DNA of 64,000 bases, taken from assembly GCA_964523405.1 (NCBI GenBank), contig CAZGAQ010000013.1:56279-120278 (forward strand), written 5' to 3'. The position numbers and the translations under genes were made by a program. Of the stretch, positions 25,335 to 33,219 are shown in pieces; position 1 is the first letter of the stretch, and every line of letters starts with the position of its first letter. This stretch comes from CAZGAQ01 sp964523405 (GTDB lineage Bacteria; Planctomycetota; Phycisphaerae; UBA1845; Fen-1342). Under the pieces are notes generated by a model. That model saw only the letters and a list, made by a program, of their open reading frames with translations, made no database searches and was not told the origin of the DNA.

Positions 25335-26234
25335 ATGAACGCACGGCAGATGGGCTTGATACTGGTGGTGGCCGCGGTGCTGATGCGCGTGGCTCAGGCG
25401 GATTACGTCAACCCGCCGGGTTGGACGGCGGATGCGGACTTCACGCATCAGGTGTGGGATTTCAGCACGAACGCGGTTCCGCTAACGGCGGACGGTGGCT
25501 ACGTGAACGCGTTCGGGGCGCCGACGGTGACGGAGGTATGGCTGGGCAATCCGGCGTACATGATGTGGGTACAGGACATGATGTTCGGCGGCACGCGGCA
25601 TGGCCTGTGGGGCGGGATGGTCATCGGCCTGCCGACCGATCAACCCGCGGCGAGCGTGACGGCCTACCTGCCGAATCACGCGCGCCCGGCGCCGTGGGTG
25701 CAGGACCTGTGGATCCAGGTGGTGTACTGGGGAGCCAAGACAAACCTGGATCAGCAGATTAAGGTCGAGTTGGCGAGCGATGCGGCGTTTCAGGACGTGC
25801 TGATGGCGTACTGGGGGCAGGTGAGCGATCTGGAGGACCAGTCGGCCACCGGGACCGCGTCGACCGGGCAGTACTGGCGGTTCACACACACCCTGAGCCT
25901 GGCGGAACAGCCGGGAGGCGAGTACCTGCGAATCAGCCTGATTCCGCAGACGAGCTACGCGGTGTTCTTCGACTCCGTCGCGGTGGATACACGATGCCGC
26001 ACGACGGGTCCGGCGGTGTGCCCCGGAGACGGCAACTGCGACGGGGCCGTGAACTGGCGGGACATCGATTACCTGATTGCAGCGATGAACGACAATCAGC
26101 CCGCGTGGCAGGCGCTTTTCCTCCCGCCGGGCCCGAGCTGCATGTTTGCGAACCTGGATGCAAGTCACGATGGGCACGTGAATTGGCGTGATATTGACCC
26201 GTTCATTGCCCTCATGAACACGACCTGCCCGTAA
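25335..26234 (+). CDS. Exported protein with dockerin-like C terminus, paralogue of the preceding gene
   Basis: The 299-aa product has a signal peptide (1-22) and a mature N-terminal half related to the PEP-CTERM protein at 24570-25289. A C-terminal module at about 230-299 reads PGDGNCDGAVNWRDIDYLI ... ANLDASHDGHVNWRDIDPFI, nearly the same as the tail of the carboxypeptidase at 20784 including the shared end LMNTTCP. Each half has the calcium-binding loop pattern DxNxDGxxNxxD of dockerin type I. In planctomycetes such modules end many exported proteins; no cohesin partner is known in this window. AGGAGG lies 8 nt before the ATG. It probably shares the transcript of 24570. Confidence 0.83.
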   Translation: MNARQMGLILVVAAVLMRVAQADYVNPPGWTADADFTHQVWDFSTNAVPLTADGGYVNAFGAPTVTEVWLGNPAYMMWVQDMMFGGTRHGLWGGMVIGLPTDQPAASVTAYLPNHARPAPWVQDLWIQVVYWGAKTNLDQQIKVELASDAAFQDVLMAYWGQVSDLEDQSATGTASTGQYWRFTHTLSLAEQPGGEYLRISLIPQTSYAVFFDSVAVDTRCRTTGPAVCPGDGNCDGAVNWRDIDYLIAAMNDNQPAWQALFLPPGPSCMFANLDASHDGHVNWRDIDPFIALMNTTCP

Positions 26235-26295
26235 GGGGCGACCCGTCCCCCACCGCCCCCGGCAGGGCGGGGCCGAATTCCGCCAGGTGGGCGGG

Positions 26296-26323
26296 TTGAC
26301 GCGAAGCTCGGAATCCGTATATT
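26296..26323 (+). promoter_or_regulatory. Promoter of rplM-rpsI
   Basis: TTGACG at 26296-26301 and TATATT at 26318-26323 are spaced by 16 bp, giving the best sigma70-type match seen in the window. The leader to the rplM ATG is about 50 nt. Confidence 0.7.
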
Positions 26324-26378
26324 GAGGAATTCCGACTTTGTGCCTGGGACGTGGGCGCCCGGATCCTTGGGAATGGTT

Positions 26379-26828
26379 ATGAAAACTGCCAACAAGTGCT
26401 ATCAAGCCACGACGGCCAGCGCGAATGCGGGCCGGAAGTGGTACGTGGTCGACGCGACCGACCAGGTACTCGGCCGGCTGGCCGTGCGCCTGGCGAATGT
26501 GCTGATGGGCAAACACAAGCCCACGTACACGCCGCACATCGACACCGGCGATTTCGTGATTGTGCTGAATGCCGGGAAGGTGAAGATCACCGGCACGCGC
26601 AAGAAGGAAGAAGTGATCTATCAGCGCTACAGCGGGTATCCGAGCGGCCTGAAGGAAACCAGTATGGCGACGATGCTCGAACGGCATCCGGAACGCGTGC
26701 TGCTGGCGGCCGTCAAGCGCATGCTGCCGAAGAACGCACTGGCCGACAAGATGATCAAGAAGCTGAAGCTGTACACCGGACCGGAGCACGAACACCAGGC
26801 GCAGCAGCCCGAGCCCCTGCCCTTCTAG
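26379..26828 (+). CDS. rplM: 50S ribosomal protein L13
   Basis: The 149-aa product matches the normal length of L13. Diagnostic segments are WYVVDATDQVLGRLAVRLANVLMGKHKPTYTPHIDTGD and, later, the ATMLERHPERVLLAAVKRMLPKN region that contains the L13 signature. I chose the ATG at 26379; the frame extends upstream to 26322 but the promoter -10 (26318-26323) overlaps that start. It is paired with rpsI 18 bp downstream, the universally conserved order. Confidence 0.95.
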   Translation: MKTANKCYQATTASANAGRKWYVVDATDQVLGRLAVRLANVLMGKHKPTYTPHIDTGDFVIVLNAGKVKITGTRKKEEVIYQRYSGYPSGLKETSMATMLERHPERVLLAAVKRMLPKNALADKMIKKLKLYTGPEHEHQAQQPEPLPF

Positions 26829-26846
26829 TCTCCAGGAGCGACGAAC

Positions 26847-27329
26847 GTGACGGACATTGAGCCCAATCTGACTGCTGGTGCCCCCACCCCGGCGACGCCC
26901 GTGGCCGAGCCGGCCGCTGAAGTGGTGTCGACCGCCCCCGCCCCCGGGCTTCACCGGGGTACGGGTCGCCGCAAGACGTCGGTGGCGCGTGTGCGGCTGG
27001 TCCCCGGCGATGGCAAGATCCTGATCAACCAGCGGCCGTTCGATAACTACTTCCCCGACATCCGCGAGCAGCAGGCGGTGCTGGCGCCGCTGGAGCTGAC
27101 GGGCGTACGGAAGCAGTGGGACGTGTTGGTAAACGTGCGGGGCGGCGGTCTCACCGGCCAGTCCGGCGCGGTGAAGTTGGGCCTGTCCCGGGCGCTCATC
27201 CGGGCGTACACGCAGCACGAAGCGGCGCTGCGCGACGCGGGGTACCTGACCCGCGATGCCCGCGAAGTGGAACGCAAGAAGTACGGGCACCGCAAGGCCC
27301 GCCGGCGGTTCCAGTTCTCGAAGCGCTAG
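26847..27329 (+). CDS. rpsI: 30S ribosomal protein S9
   Basis: The 160-aa product carries a proline- and alanine-rich N-terminal extension of about 35 residues not found in the E. coli protein, then the S9 core: GTGRRKTSVARVRL, NGRPFDNYF-like NQRPFDNYF, VRGGGLTGQSGAVKLGLSRAL and the C-terminal ERKKYGHRKARRRFQFSKR, whose basic tail reaches the P site. The GTG start at 26847 is preceded by AGGAG. The downstream hairpin and T-tract at 27355-27396 close the operon. Confidence 0.95.
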   Translation: MTDIEPNLTAGAPTPATPVAEPAAEVVSTAPAPGLHRGTGRRKTSVARVRLVPGDGKILINQRPFDNYFPDIREQQAVLAPLELTGVRKQWDVLVNVRGGGLTGQSGAVKLGLSRALIRAYTQHEAALRDAGYLTRDAREVERKKYGHRKARRRFQFSKR

Positions 27330-27354
27330 ACGGAACCGCAACGATCGGAAGCAC

Positions 27355-27396
27355 ACGAGCCTGGCCGCCCGCGCGGCGAGGCTCGTTTCTTTTTTT
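27355..27396 (+). terminator. Intrinsic terminator after rpsI
   Basis: ACGAGCCT (27355-27362) pairs with AGGCTCGT (27379-27386), with further GC pairing inside (GCCGC / GCGGC), directly followed by TTTCTTTTTTT. This is the clearest rho-independent terminator in the window. Confidence 0.88.
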
Positions 27397-27443
27397 GGCG
27401 GGAGCGAGCTTCTCTTTTGCGGGTCTGGAGCGATACTGCGGGC

Positions 27444-29003
27444 ATGGCAGAGCGACCGCCATTCGATCCGCGGCGTATCCGGCGACCCGCGGCGGCACCC
27501 GCGGCCGCATCCGGCCCGCTGAGCGTGCGCCAGGTGAACGAGTTGGTGCGTGGGGCGATCGCCCAGCACCTGCCGGCAACGTTGGCGGTGTTGGGAGAGC
27601 TGGGGGATTTCCGCCGGCCGACGAGCGGGCACCTGTATTTCGCCCTCAAGGATGCGACGAGCGAGCTGCGCTGCGTGATGTGGCGGAGCAGCGCAGCCCA
27701 TCTGCGGTTCGCGCCCGAGCTCGGGATGGAGGTCATCGCGACCGGCAGCCTGGAGGTGTACACCCCGCGGGGGCAGTACCAACTGGTGGTGCGCAAGCTG
27801 GAGCCGCGCGGCGTCGGGGCGCTGGAGGTCGCGTTCCGACAGCTCAAGGAGAAACTGGAGCGTGAGGGGCTGTTTGACCCGGCCCGCAAGCGGCCGATCC
27901 CCCGGATTCCGCAGCGGATCGCGCTCGTCACCAGTCCGACAGGGGCGGCGATCCGGGACATTCTGCACACGCTGCAGCGGCGCTTTCCGGTGCTGCAGAT
28001 CTACCTGTTGCCGGTGCGCGTGCAGGGCGCGGGAGCGGCGGCAGAGATCGCCGCAGCGATCGCGCTATTGAACCGGCAGGCGGCGGCACTGGGGGGGATT
28101 GACGTGGCCATTGTCGGACGCGGCGGGGGCGCGCTGGAGGACCTGTGGGCATTTAACGAGGAGGCGGTGGCACGGGCAATCGCGGCCAGCCGCGTGCCCA
28201 TCGTGAGCGCCGTTGGGCACGAAACCGACGTGACGATCAGCGACCTCGTGGCGGATTTGCGGGCCCCCACTCCGACCGCGGCGGCCGAGCTGATTACGCC
28301 GCAGTTGGGGGAGCTCTTGGAGGCCTTGCGGCGGCTCGAGCAACAGGCGCAGCGCCGGGTGCTGCAGGCGGTTCAGACAGCGCGGCGCGAGTGGCAGGCG
28401 CGGCTGCGACAGGCACCGCTGGCACGGCCGCTGGCGGCGACGCAGGAGTGCGCGCAGCGCGTCGATGAGGCGGTGGAGGGCGTGCAGTGGGCATGGGCCC
28501 AGCAGCGACGGGAGGCGCGCGAGCGGCTAGCGGCGGCCGAAGCGGCCCTGGCGCGCTTTCGGACGGGCGCCCGCTTCGTGCGGGCAGACCGGGATTTGCA
28601 CAGTCGCCTGCACCAGGCACGGGAGGCCTTGCACGGACGGCTCATGCTGGGGGAGCGAAACCTGGCGCACCGCCTGGCGCGCGTCGAGCAACGGAGCCCG
28701 CGGCTGGCGTGGCGTGCGGCCCAGGACCGATTGCGACGGCTGCCGGGCGCGCTGCGGGCGGCGCTGCGGCTGGCGCTCCAGCATCACCGCCGGTTGCTGG
28801 AGTTGCGGCTGGAATCGGCCGCGGCGTGCGACCCCCGGCAGGTGTTGCGGCGCGGGTATAGTCTCGCGCGGAACGCGCACAATCGGCGCGTCATCCGGTC
28901 GGTTGGCGAGGTGCGCGATAAGCTCCGCGTGATTGTGGAGCTGGCGGATGGGGAGTTCCGGGCCACCGCGGACGACCCGCAGCAGCCGCAATTGTTCGAA
29001 TAG
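27444..29003 (+). CDS. xseA: Exodeoxyribonuclease VII large subunit
   Basis: The 519-aa product has an N-terminal OB-fold (LSVRQVNELVRGAI ... VLGELGDFRRPTSGHLYFALKD), then the catalytic domain with IPRIPQRIALVTSPTGAAIRDIL, the VGRGGGALEDLWAFNEE motif and SAVGHETDVTISDLVADLRAPTP, and a long helical C-terminal part rich in arginine and glutamine (about 285-450) ending in the GYSLARN segment. ExoVII digests single-stranded DNA from both ends and needs the small subunit XseB; no xseB is present next to it. I used the ATG at 27444; a GTG at 27417 would add nine residues. It lies after the rplM-rpsI terminator. Confidence 0.95.
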   Translation: MAERPPFDPRRIRRPAAAPAAASGPLSVRQVNELVRGAIAQHLPATLAVLGELGDFRRPTSGHLYFALKDATSELRCVMWRSSAAHLRFAPELGMEVIATGSLEVYTPRGQYQLVVRKLEPRGVGALEVAFRQLKEKLEREGLFDPARKRPIPRIPQRIALVTSPTGAAIRDILHTLQRRFPVLQIYLLPVRVQGAGAAAEIAAAIALLNRQAAALGGIDVAIVGRGGGALEDLWAFNEEAVARAIAASRVPIVSAVGHETDVTISDLVADLRAPTPTAAAELITPQLGELLEALRRLEQQAQRRVLQAVQTARREWQARLRQAPLARPLAATQECAQRVDEAVEGVQWAWAQQRREARERLAAAEAALARFRTGARFVRADRDLHSRLHQAREALHGRLMLGERNLAHRLARVEQRSPRLAWRAAQDRLRRLPGALRAALRLALQHHRRLLELRLESAAACDPRQVLRRGYSLARNAHNRRVIRSVGEVRDKLRVIVELADGEFRATADDPQQPQLFE

Positions 29004-29119
29004 TGCAACAACGCGGCCGGAGTTTGTGCCGATACTTCCTGGTGGAGCCGAGCGGTATTAGCGGCCGGGGATGACGCAGAGCGTGCTCGGGCAGAGACCA
29101 CGTTGGATGCGGGCCTGCG

Positions 29120-29518
29120 ATGGCGCAGAGTATCCTGTTGGCTGAAGACGAAGAGACCATTCGCCTGCTGGTGCGGCGCACCCTGGAGCAGGCAGGCTAC
29201 TCGGTCTGCGAGGCCGCCGATGGTCGGGAGGCGATACGCGCCCTGAGTTGCGTCCCGTTTGACCTGCTCATCACGGACATCGTCATGCCGGGCGCGGACG
29301 GCATCGAGACCATCCTGCACGCCCGCAAGCTCATGCCGAGGATTCAGATCATTGCCATCAGCGGCTGCGGCAGCCGCGAGCTGTTCCTGGACGACGCGTC
29401 CAGCCTGGGCGCCACACGGACGATCTCCAAACCCTTCCGGCCAACCGAGCTACTGCAGGTGGTCAAGGAGCTGTTGGGCCCCGCCACCCCGACCCCCCAT
29501 CCGGCGCGTTCAGGTTAG
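29120..29518 (+). CDS. CheY-like single-domain response regulator
   Basis: The 132-aa protein is a stand-alone receiver domain. The acidic pocket is E9-D10, the phospho-acceptor is D53 in LLITDIVMPGADG, the switch Ser is S81 (IAISG), and the conserved lysine is K104 (SKPF). There is no output domain, so it must act through a partner or as a phosphate relay. No histidine kinase is adjacent. The C terminus is a short proline-rich tail. The 3' end overlaps the 3' end of the converging ispH gene by nine bases. Confidence 0.9.
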   Translation: MAQSILLAEDEETIRLLVRRTLEQAGYSVCEAADGREAIRALSCVPFDLLITDIVMPGADGIETILHARKLMPRIQIIAISGCGSRELFLDDASSLGATRTISKPFRPTELLQVVKELLGPATPTPHPARSG

Positions 29519-30457
29519 TGCCTCTCCACCACTGGTCAGCGGCACGACCTTGGGCAGGATGAACACCACCCCCTCCTCCTCCGCGTCCACTTCCTCGACC
29601 GCGTCGACACCGCGCGCCCGCAGGTAAGCGAGGACACCTTGCACAATGTCCTCCGGGGCGCTGGCGCCGGAACTCACCCCGACGCAGCGGACACCCTGCA
29701 ACCACAGGGGATCGATGTCATCCGGGCCGTCGATGAGGTGTGCCGGCACGCCGCGCGCGCGGGCCACTTCGGTCAGGCGCCGCGAGTTGGAGGAGTTCTG
29801 CGAGCCGACCACCAGTAGCAGGCCGATGCGGTCGCACAGGGCCTTGACGGCATTCTGGCGATTCTGGGTGGCGTAGCAGATGTCTTCGGTGGGCGGTTCC
29901 TCCAGTTGCGGGAAACGCTGCAGGAGTAGTTCGACCAGTTCGCGGGTATCGTCCTGCGAGAGCGTGGTCTGCGTGAGGATGATGCCGCGGGTGCCGGCGG
30001 GGAGCTGCAGCTGTTCGACGTCGGCGCGACTACCGACGAGGGTGGTCGCTTCGGGCGCCTGCCCCATCGTTCCAACTACCTCGTCATGGCCGGCGTGCCC
30101 GATCAGGATGATGTGGTAGCCGCGCCGGACATAGCGGCGCACCTCCACATGTACCTTGCGGACGAGGGGACAGGTGGCGTCGATGAGACGCAGACTGCGG
30201 CGGGTGGCTTCGGCGTAAACCTCGGGCGGCGAGCCGTGGGCGGACAGGATGGCGACGGCGCCGGACGGCACGTCCTGGAGGTCCTCGACGAACACGGCGC
30301 CGAGGGCGCGCAGGCGGGCCACGACGTGAGCGTTATGCACGATCTCCTTGCGCACATACACAGGGGCGCCGTATTGCTCGAGCGCCAGCTCGACCGCGCG
30401 AATCGCGCGTTCCACTCCGGCACAGAAACCGCGTGGCCGGGCGATGATCGCCTTCAT
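29510..30457 (-). CDS. ispH: 4-hydroxy-3-methylbut-2-enyl diphosphate reductase
   Basis: The last enzyme of the MEP isoprenoid pathway, converting HMBPP to IPP and DMAPP with an iron-sulfur cluster. The 315-aa sequence keeps the three cluster cysteines at C12 (PRGFCAGV), C96 (DATCPLV) and C194 (DICYATQNR), and the substrate residues H41, H74 (SAHG), H124 and E126 (HAGHDEV), plus SQNSSNSRRL and GVSSGASAPE. I chose the ATG at 30457; an upstream in-frame ATG at 30487 would add ten unrelated residues. A perfect TATAAT lies at 30523-30528 on this strand. Confidence 0.96.
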   Translation of the reverse strand: MKAIIARPRGFCAGVERAIRAVELALEQYGAPVYVRKEIVHNAHVVARLRALGAVFVEDLQDVPSGAVAILSAHGSPPEVYAEATRRSLRLIDATCPLVRKVHVEVRRYVRRGYHIILIGHAGHDEVVGTMGQAPEATTLVGSRADVEQLQLPAGTRGIILTQTTLSQDDTRELVELLLQRFPQLEEPPTEDICYATQNRQNAVKALCDRIGLLLVVGSQNSSNSRRLTEVARARGVPAHLIDGPDDIDPLWLQGVRCVGVSSGASAPEDIVQGVLAYLRARGVDAVEEVDAEEEGVVFILPKVVPLTSGGEALT

Positions 30458-30522
30458 AGGACACCTGAGCGGGCCAGGGAACCACAAAGCTGCGCCCCCG
30501 CGCGGGGCCGCGTCCGGTCGTG

Positions 30523-30528
30523 ATTATA
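30523..30528 (-). promoter_or_regulatory. -10 element of ispH
   Basis: Perfect TATAAT on the minus strand, 65 bp upstream of the ispH ATG. The region 16-18 bp further upstream is GC-rich and gives no clear -35 hexamer. Confidence 0.5.
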
Positions 30529-30556
30529 GGCGCCAGGCCGGCCGGCGCGCCGGGCG

Positions 30557-31417
30557 TCATTCCACGCTGACGAACTTGCGGAGTTGGGCCTCGAGCTCGT
30601 CGCCGGTGTACCTGCGGGCCAGGTCGATCGGCAGGAACACACCGTGATTGTGGTCGCTGGCCAGAATCAGCAGCGGACCGCTGCGAGCGTAGCCCATTTC
30701 CTGGGGCGTGTGGCCGACGATGAGCAGCTCGGCACCGACGCGCTGCGCAAAGCGCTCGACGGTCTGGCGCGACTGGAAGCGGCCCCAGACGAGGGCATAG
30801 GCTGGCCCACCGGGGGCGTAGTCCGCGGGGGTGGGCTGACGCTCGAAGACCGTGGTGTCGAAGGAGTCAACGTACAAACCGTCGGGGATGCTGTGGGCGA
30901 GGAACAAGCCACTCGCGGTACGGGCGGCCAGGGGCAGCGCGGCGACGTAGTCGCAGACGGCGGCCAGCACAGCGGGGGCGTCCGTGCCATAGCGCGCCAC
31001 GACGCCGCGCTCGAAGTCGGCCAGCACGTAGCGCCCGCCTTTGGTGATTTCGTGGCCCTGGAGCTGGGAAAGCTCGTGATTGGATTGCAGCGTGAAGACA
31101 TTGTCGGGGAACTGACACTTCCACGCAGCGGCGCGGACGAGGAGATCGATCGAGAAGTCCGGGGCGCCGGGCGGGTCGGGCTCCATGTGAATCAGCTCAT
31201 GCAGGATGACGGAGCGGCCGGGACTGGTGGCGAGAGCGCAGAAGCGCTGGAGCTTCTCGAAGTTGCGCAGATGGCCGTGGAGGTCGCCGGTCATGACGAG
31301 CTGGCCAGCGGCACCGAAGCGGAGCAGGCTGCCGGTGCGATTGGGGTCTTCGCGATGGAGCTGGGCCGCTTCCCGCAGGGTGTCGGCCGCCTGCCGTCCG
31401 TTGGCACTACCTGTCAC
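30557..31417 (-). CDS. PPP-like metallophosphoesterase with altered metal motif
   Basis: The 286-aa protein resembles the PPP family of Ser/Thr phosphatases and bis(nucleosyl) tetraphosphatases. Motif 1 is GDLHGHL (D45, H47), motif 3 is SNHELS (N113, H114) and the late histidine motif is VGHTPQ. The stretch SIDLLVRAAAWKCQFPDNVF before motif 3 aligns with the SxExxxLLxxLKxxxP spacing of PPP enzymes. However, the GDxVDRG motif expected between motifs 1 and 3 is replaced by HELIHMEPDPPGAPD, so metal binding must differ. It lies 49 bp downstream of a Ser/Thr kinase gene on the same strand, so the pair may add and remove phosphate from the same target. Confidence 0.8.
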   Translation of the reverse strand: MTGSANGRQAADTLREAAQLHREDPNRTGSLLRFGAAGQLVMTGDLHGHLRNFEKLQRFCALATSPGRSVILHELIHMEPDPPGAPDFSIDLLVRAAAWKCQFPDNVFTLQSNHELSQLQGHEITKGGRYVLADFERGVVARYGTDAPAVLAAVCDYVAALPLAARTASGLFLAHSIPDGLYVDSFDTTVFERQPTPADYAPGGPAYALVWGRFQSRQTVERFAQRVGAELLIVGHTPQEMGYARSGPLLILASDHNHGVFLPIDLARRYTGDELEAQLRKFVSVE

Positions 31418-31466
31418 GCCTTGGCCTCCATCAGTCGAATTCGCGGGGGACGATCGTGCCCCGTGA

Positions 31467-32363
31467 TCAGGCGGCGGGGCCGTCGCGGCGCTCGGGGCGC
31501 GGGGCGCGTCCGCGGCGCGGGGTGCGGTGTCGGGTCAGCACGTGCTCGATGACCTCCAGGCGGGAAAGGACCGCGCGCATGTCGGCGGGGCGATGCTCCT
31601 TGGCGGTGGCACAACAGGCGCTGATGAGCTTCGACAGCGGGACTGGAATCTGGGGGTTGAGTTCGTGCGGCGGCTGGTTCCCGCGTTGCGACTCAAGCTC
31701 GATCTTGCGGGCCGCCGTGGGGGCCATCGGCATGATGGTCTTGAACATCTTGCCGGTGACGACACGGTACAGGGTGGCGCCGAGGTTGAAGACATCGGTG
31801 CGCTGGTCGATGGTCTTCCGCAGGACCTGCTCGGGGGCCATGTAGTCGGGGGTGCCCTGGATGCGCTGCTTGACGTGGCCGATGGGACAGCTCTGGCCGA
31901 AGTCGATGATCTTCAGGCCGCCGTCGCGGGTGAGCAAGATGTTGTTGGGCTTGATATCGGCATGGACGAAGCCTGCGAGATGCATGGCGTGGAGGCCTTC
32001 GGCGGCATGGCGAAAGATCTCCAGGATGCGGGCGAGGCTGGCGGGCGGCTGGTCTTCGAGGCGCTCGCCGTCGACATGCTCCATGATCAGGAAGAGCTCA
32101 CGGGTCTTGAGCCACTTGCGGACCCGGAGCAGGTCGAAGCAGCGTCGCAGGTACGGGTTTTCCAGTTGGCGCGCGACCTGGAATTCATTCTCCGCCTGCG
32201 CAATGAACCGCTCATCCTCCGCGGTCTCGCGAATCACATGCTTGATGGCCACGAGGCGCCCCCCGGCCGTCTCGCGGGCAAGACTGATGATGGCACCGGC
32301 ACCGCGGCCAATCCGCTCAATCAGCTCGTAGCCATTCAGGATGGGCAGGGAGTGCGTCGCCAT
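31467..32363 (-). CDS. Serine/threonine protein kinase (stand-alone catalytic domain)
   Basis: The 298-aa product is a near-complete Hanks-type kinase: glycine loop IGRGAGAIISLA at about 18-29, K41 (VAIKHV), E60 of helix C, catalytic loop HADIKPNN with D136 (HAD instead of HRD), DFG at 154-156, activation segment GTPDYMAPEQ and LGATLYRVVTGK. Loss of the arginine before the catalytic Asp suggests activation-loop phosphorylation is not needed. The C terminus is a short arginine-rich tail. There is no membrane segment or sensor domain, unlike most planctomycete STKs. I chose the ATG at 32363 just before the kinase domain; an in-frame ATG at 32450 is possible. Confidence 0.9.
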   Translation of the reverse strand: MATHSLPILNGYELIERIGRGAGAIISLARETAGGRLVAIKHVIRETAEDERFIAQAENEFQVARQLENPYLRRCFDLLRVRKWLKTRELFLIMEHVDGERLEDQPPASLARILEIFRHAAEGLHAMHLAGFVHADIKPNNILLTRDGGLKIIDFGQSCPIGHVKQRIQGTPDYMAPEQVLRKTIDQRTDVFNLGATLYRVVTGKMFKTIMPMAPTAARKIELESQRGNQPPHELNPQIPVPLSKLISACCATAKEHRPADMRAVLSRLEVIEHVLTRHRTPRRGRAPRPERRDGPAA

Positions 32364-32477
32364 CTTGATCCGGTAACTCGCCAGCGCAGCCTCGGGCGCG
32401 GGCCTGGAGCGCGCTGCGTGCCAGAACCGGACCCGCGCGGCACGCGACATGTACGCTCGTCCCGCGCCAGACCTGTC

Positions 32478-32507
32478 AGCATAACAAAAAAGGGCCGTCC
32501 CTGTCTC
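32478..32507 (-). promoter_or_regulatory. Promoter of the kinase gene
   Basis: GAGACA (32502-32507) and TATGCT (32478-32483) on the minus strand are spaced by 18 bp. A stem-loop (about 32500-32521) followed by TTTTTT at 32486-32491 in the same area could instead end the upstream gene's transcript; both uses are compatible. Confidence 0.4.
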
Positions 32508-32553
32508 GCGGGGAGACCAGGCACCGCCCAGAATCGCGAAGCGGCCGGCAGAC

Positions 32554-33093
32554 TCAGCTCGGACGTCCCGAGTTGTCCACGGTGGCCGCCCCCTCCTCCG
32601 TTTCGTGGACGAACTGCTTGCGCAGCAGCAGCGCGCGCACGTCACCGGCCTGAGGCGACAGGTTCGACCCATCAAGCGCCGGCATCAGGCGCACCTCCAC
32701 CAGCGTGCGACCGCTCAGTTCATTGAGCCCGGCCAGCGCGCCAAGCAGATGCTGTTTCTGGAGCCGGCTGAGGTTGCGCTCCCCCGTGCCCGCCACGATC
32801 AGCCGCACGCGCGGGCCGGCGGGACGAACCTCCGGATTGCGATCGGGATAGACGATGACGACGGTGTCCGGGCTGGTGGGCTGATTCTGGGCCACCTGCT
32901 CGGCGTCGGCCACCGAGGGCGCGTAATCGACGTCGATCTCTTCGATCCGCAACCCCGACTCGGCCGCCAGCAGCGGAGCGCTATTGGTTACCTTCACGCG
33001 CGGGGGCTCGAGGACGCGCAGCAGGCCGGCGCCCATCGTCATGGATAAGACCAGTGCGATGACAACGTGGTTGTTGCGTTTGTCGGCCATCAT
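32554..33093 (-). CDS. Membrane-anchored protein of unknown function
   Basis: The 179-aa product from the ATG at 33093 (a second ATG follows directly) has one N-terminal membrane segment (about 9-25) and a soluble remainder with SPDTVVIVYPDRNPE, VRLIVAGTGERN and a leucine-rich helix LQKQHLLGALAGLNEL. No catalytic motif is recognised. The frame extends upstream to 33234, but GGATGG before the chosen start and the membrane segment position favour 33093. It is divergent from the TPR gene at 33220 and upstream of the kinase gene; whether it is functionally linked to the kinase cannot be told. Confidence 0.7.
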   Translation of the reverse strand: MMADKRNNHVVIALVLSMTMGAGLLRVLEPPRVKVTNSAPLLAAESGLRIEEIDVDYAPSVADAEQVAQNQPTSPDTVVIVYPDRNPEVRPAGPRVRLIVAGTGERNLSRLQKQHLLGALAGLNELSGRTLVEVRLMPALDGSNLSPQAGDVRALLLRKQFVHETEEGAATVDNSGRPS

Positions 33094-33183
33094 GGGCCAT
33101 CCTTCGCTCGACGCGGAAGCATCCGTGCTGGCGCGCTTTGTACCGCAACGGGCTGCGTCCTGCAAGATGGCAGCGCTACGCCT

Positions 33184-33213
33184 TTGCGGCGAACGGCCTG
33201 GCGCCGCTATCCT
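33184..33213 (+). promoter_or_regulatory. Promoter directly before the TPR gene; possible leaderless start
   Basis: TTGCGG (33184-33189) and TATCCT (33208-33213) are spaced by 18 bp. The ATG at 33220 lies at the expected transcription start, 6 nt beyond the -10. Confidence 0.4.
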
Positions 33214-33219
33214 TATAGT

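Noticed and set aside
25482..27968. 828-aa minus-strand frame
   Set aside because: Antisense to rplM, rpsI and xseA, which are certain.
32486..32521. Minus-strand terminator after the gene at 32554
   Set aside because: The stem (with a bulge) is separated from TTTTTT by about nine bases; I list the site only as a possible second reading of the kinase promoter.
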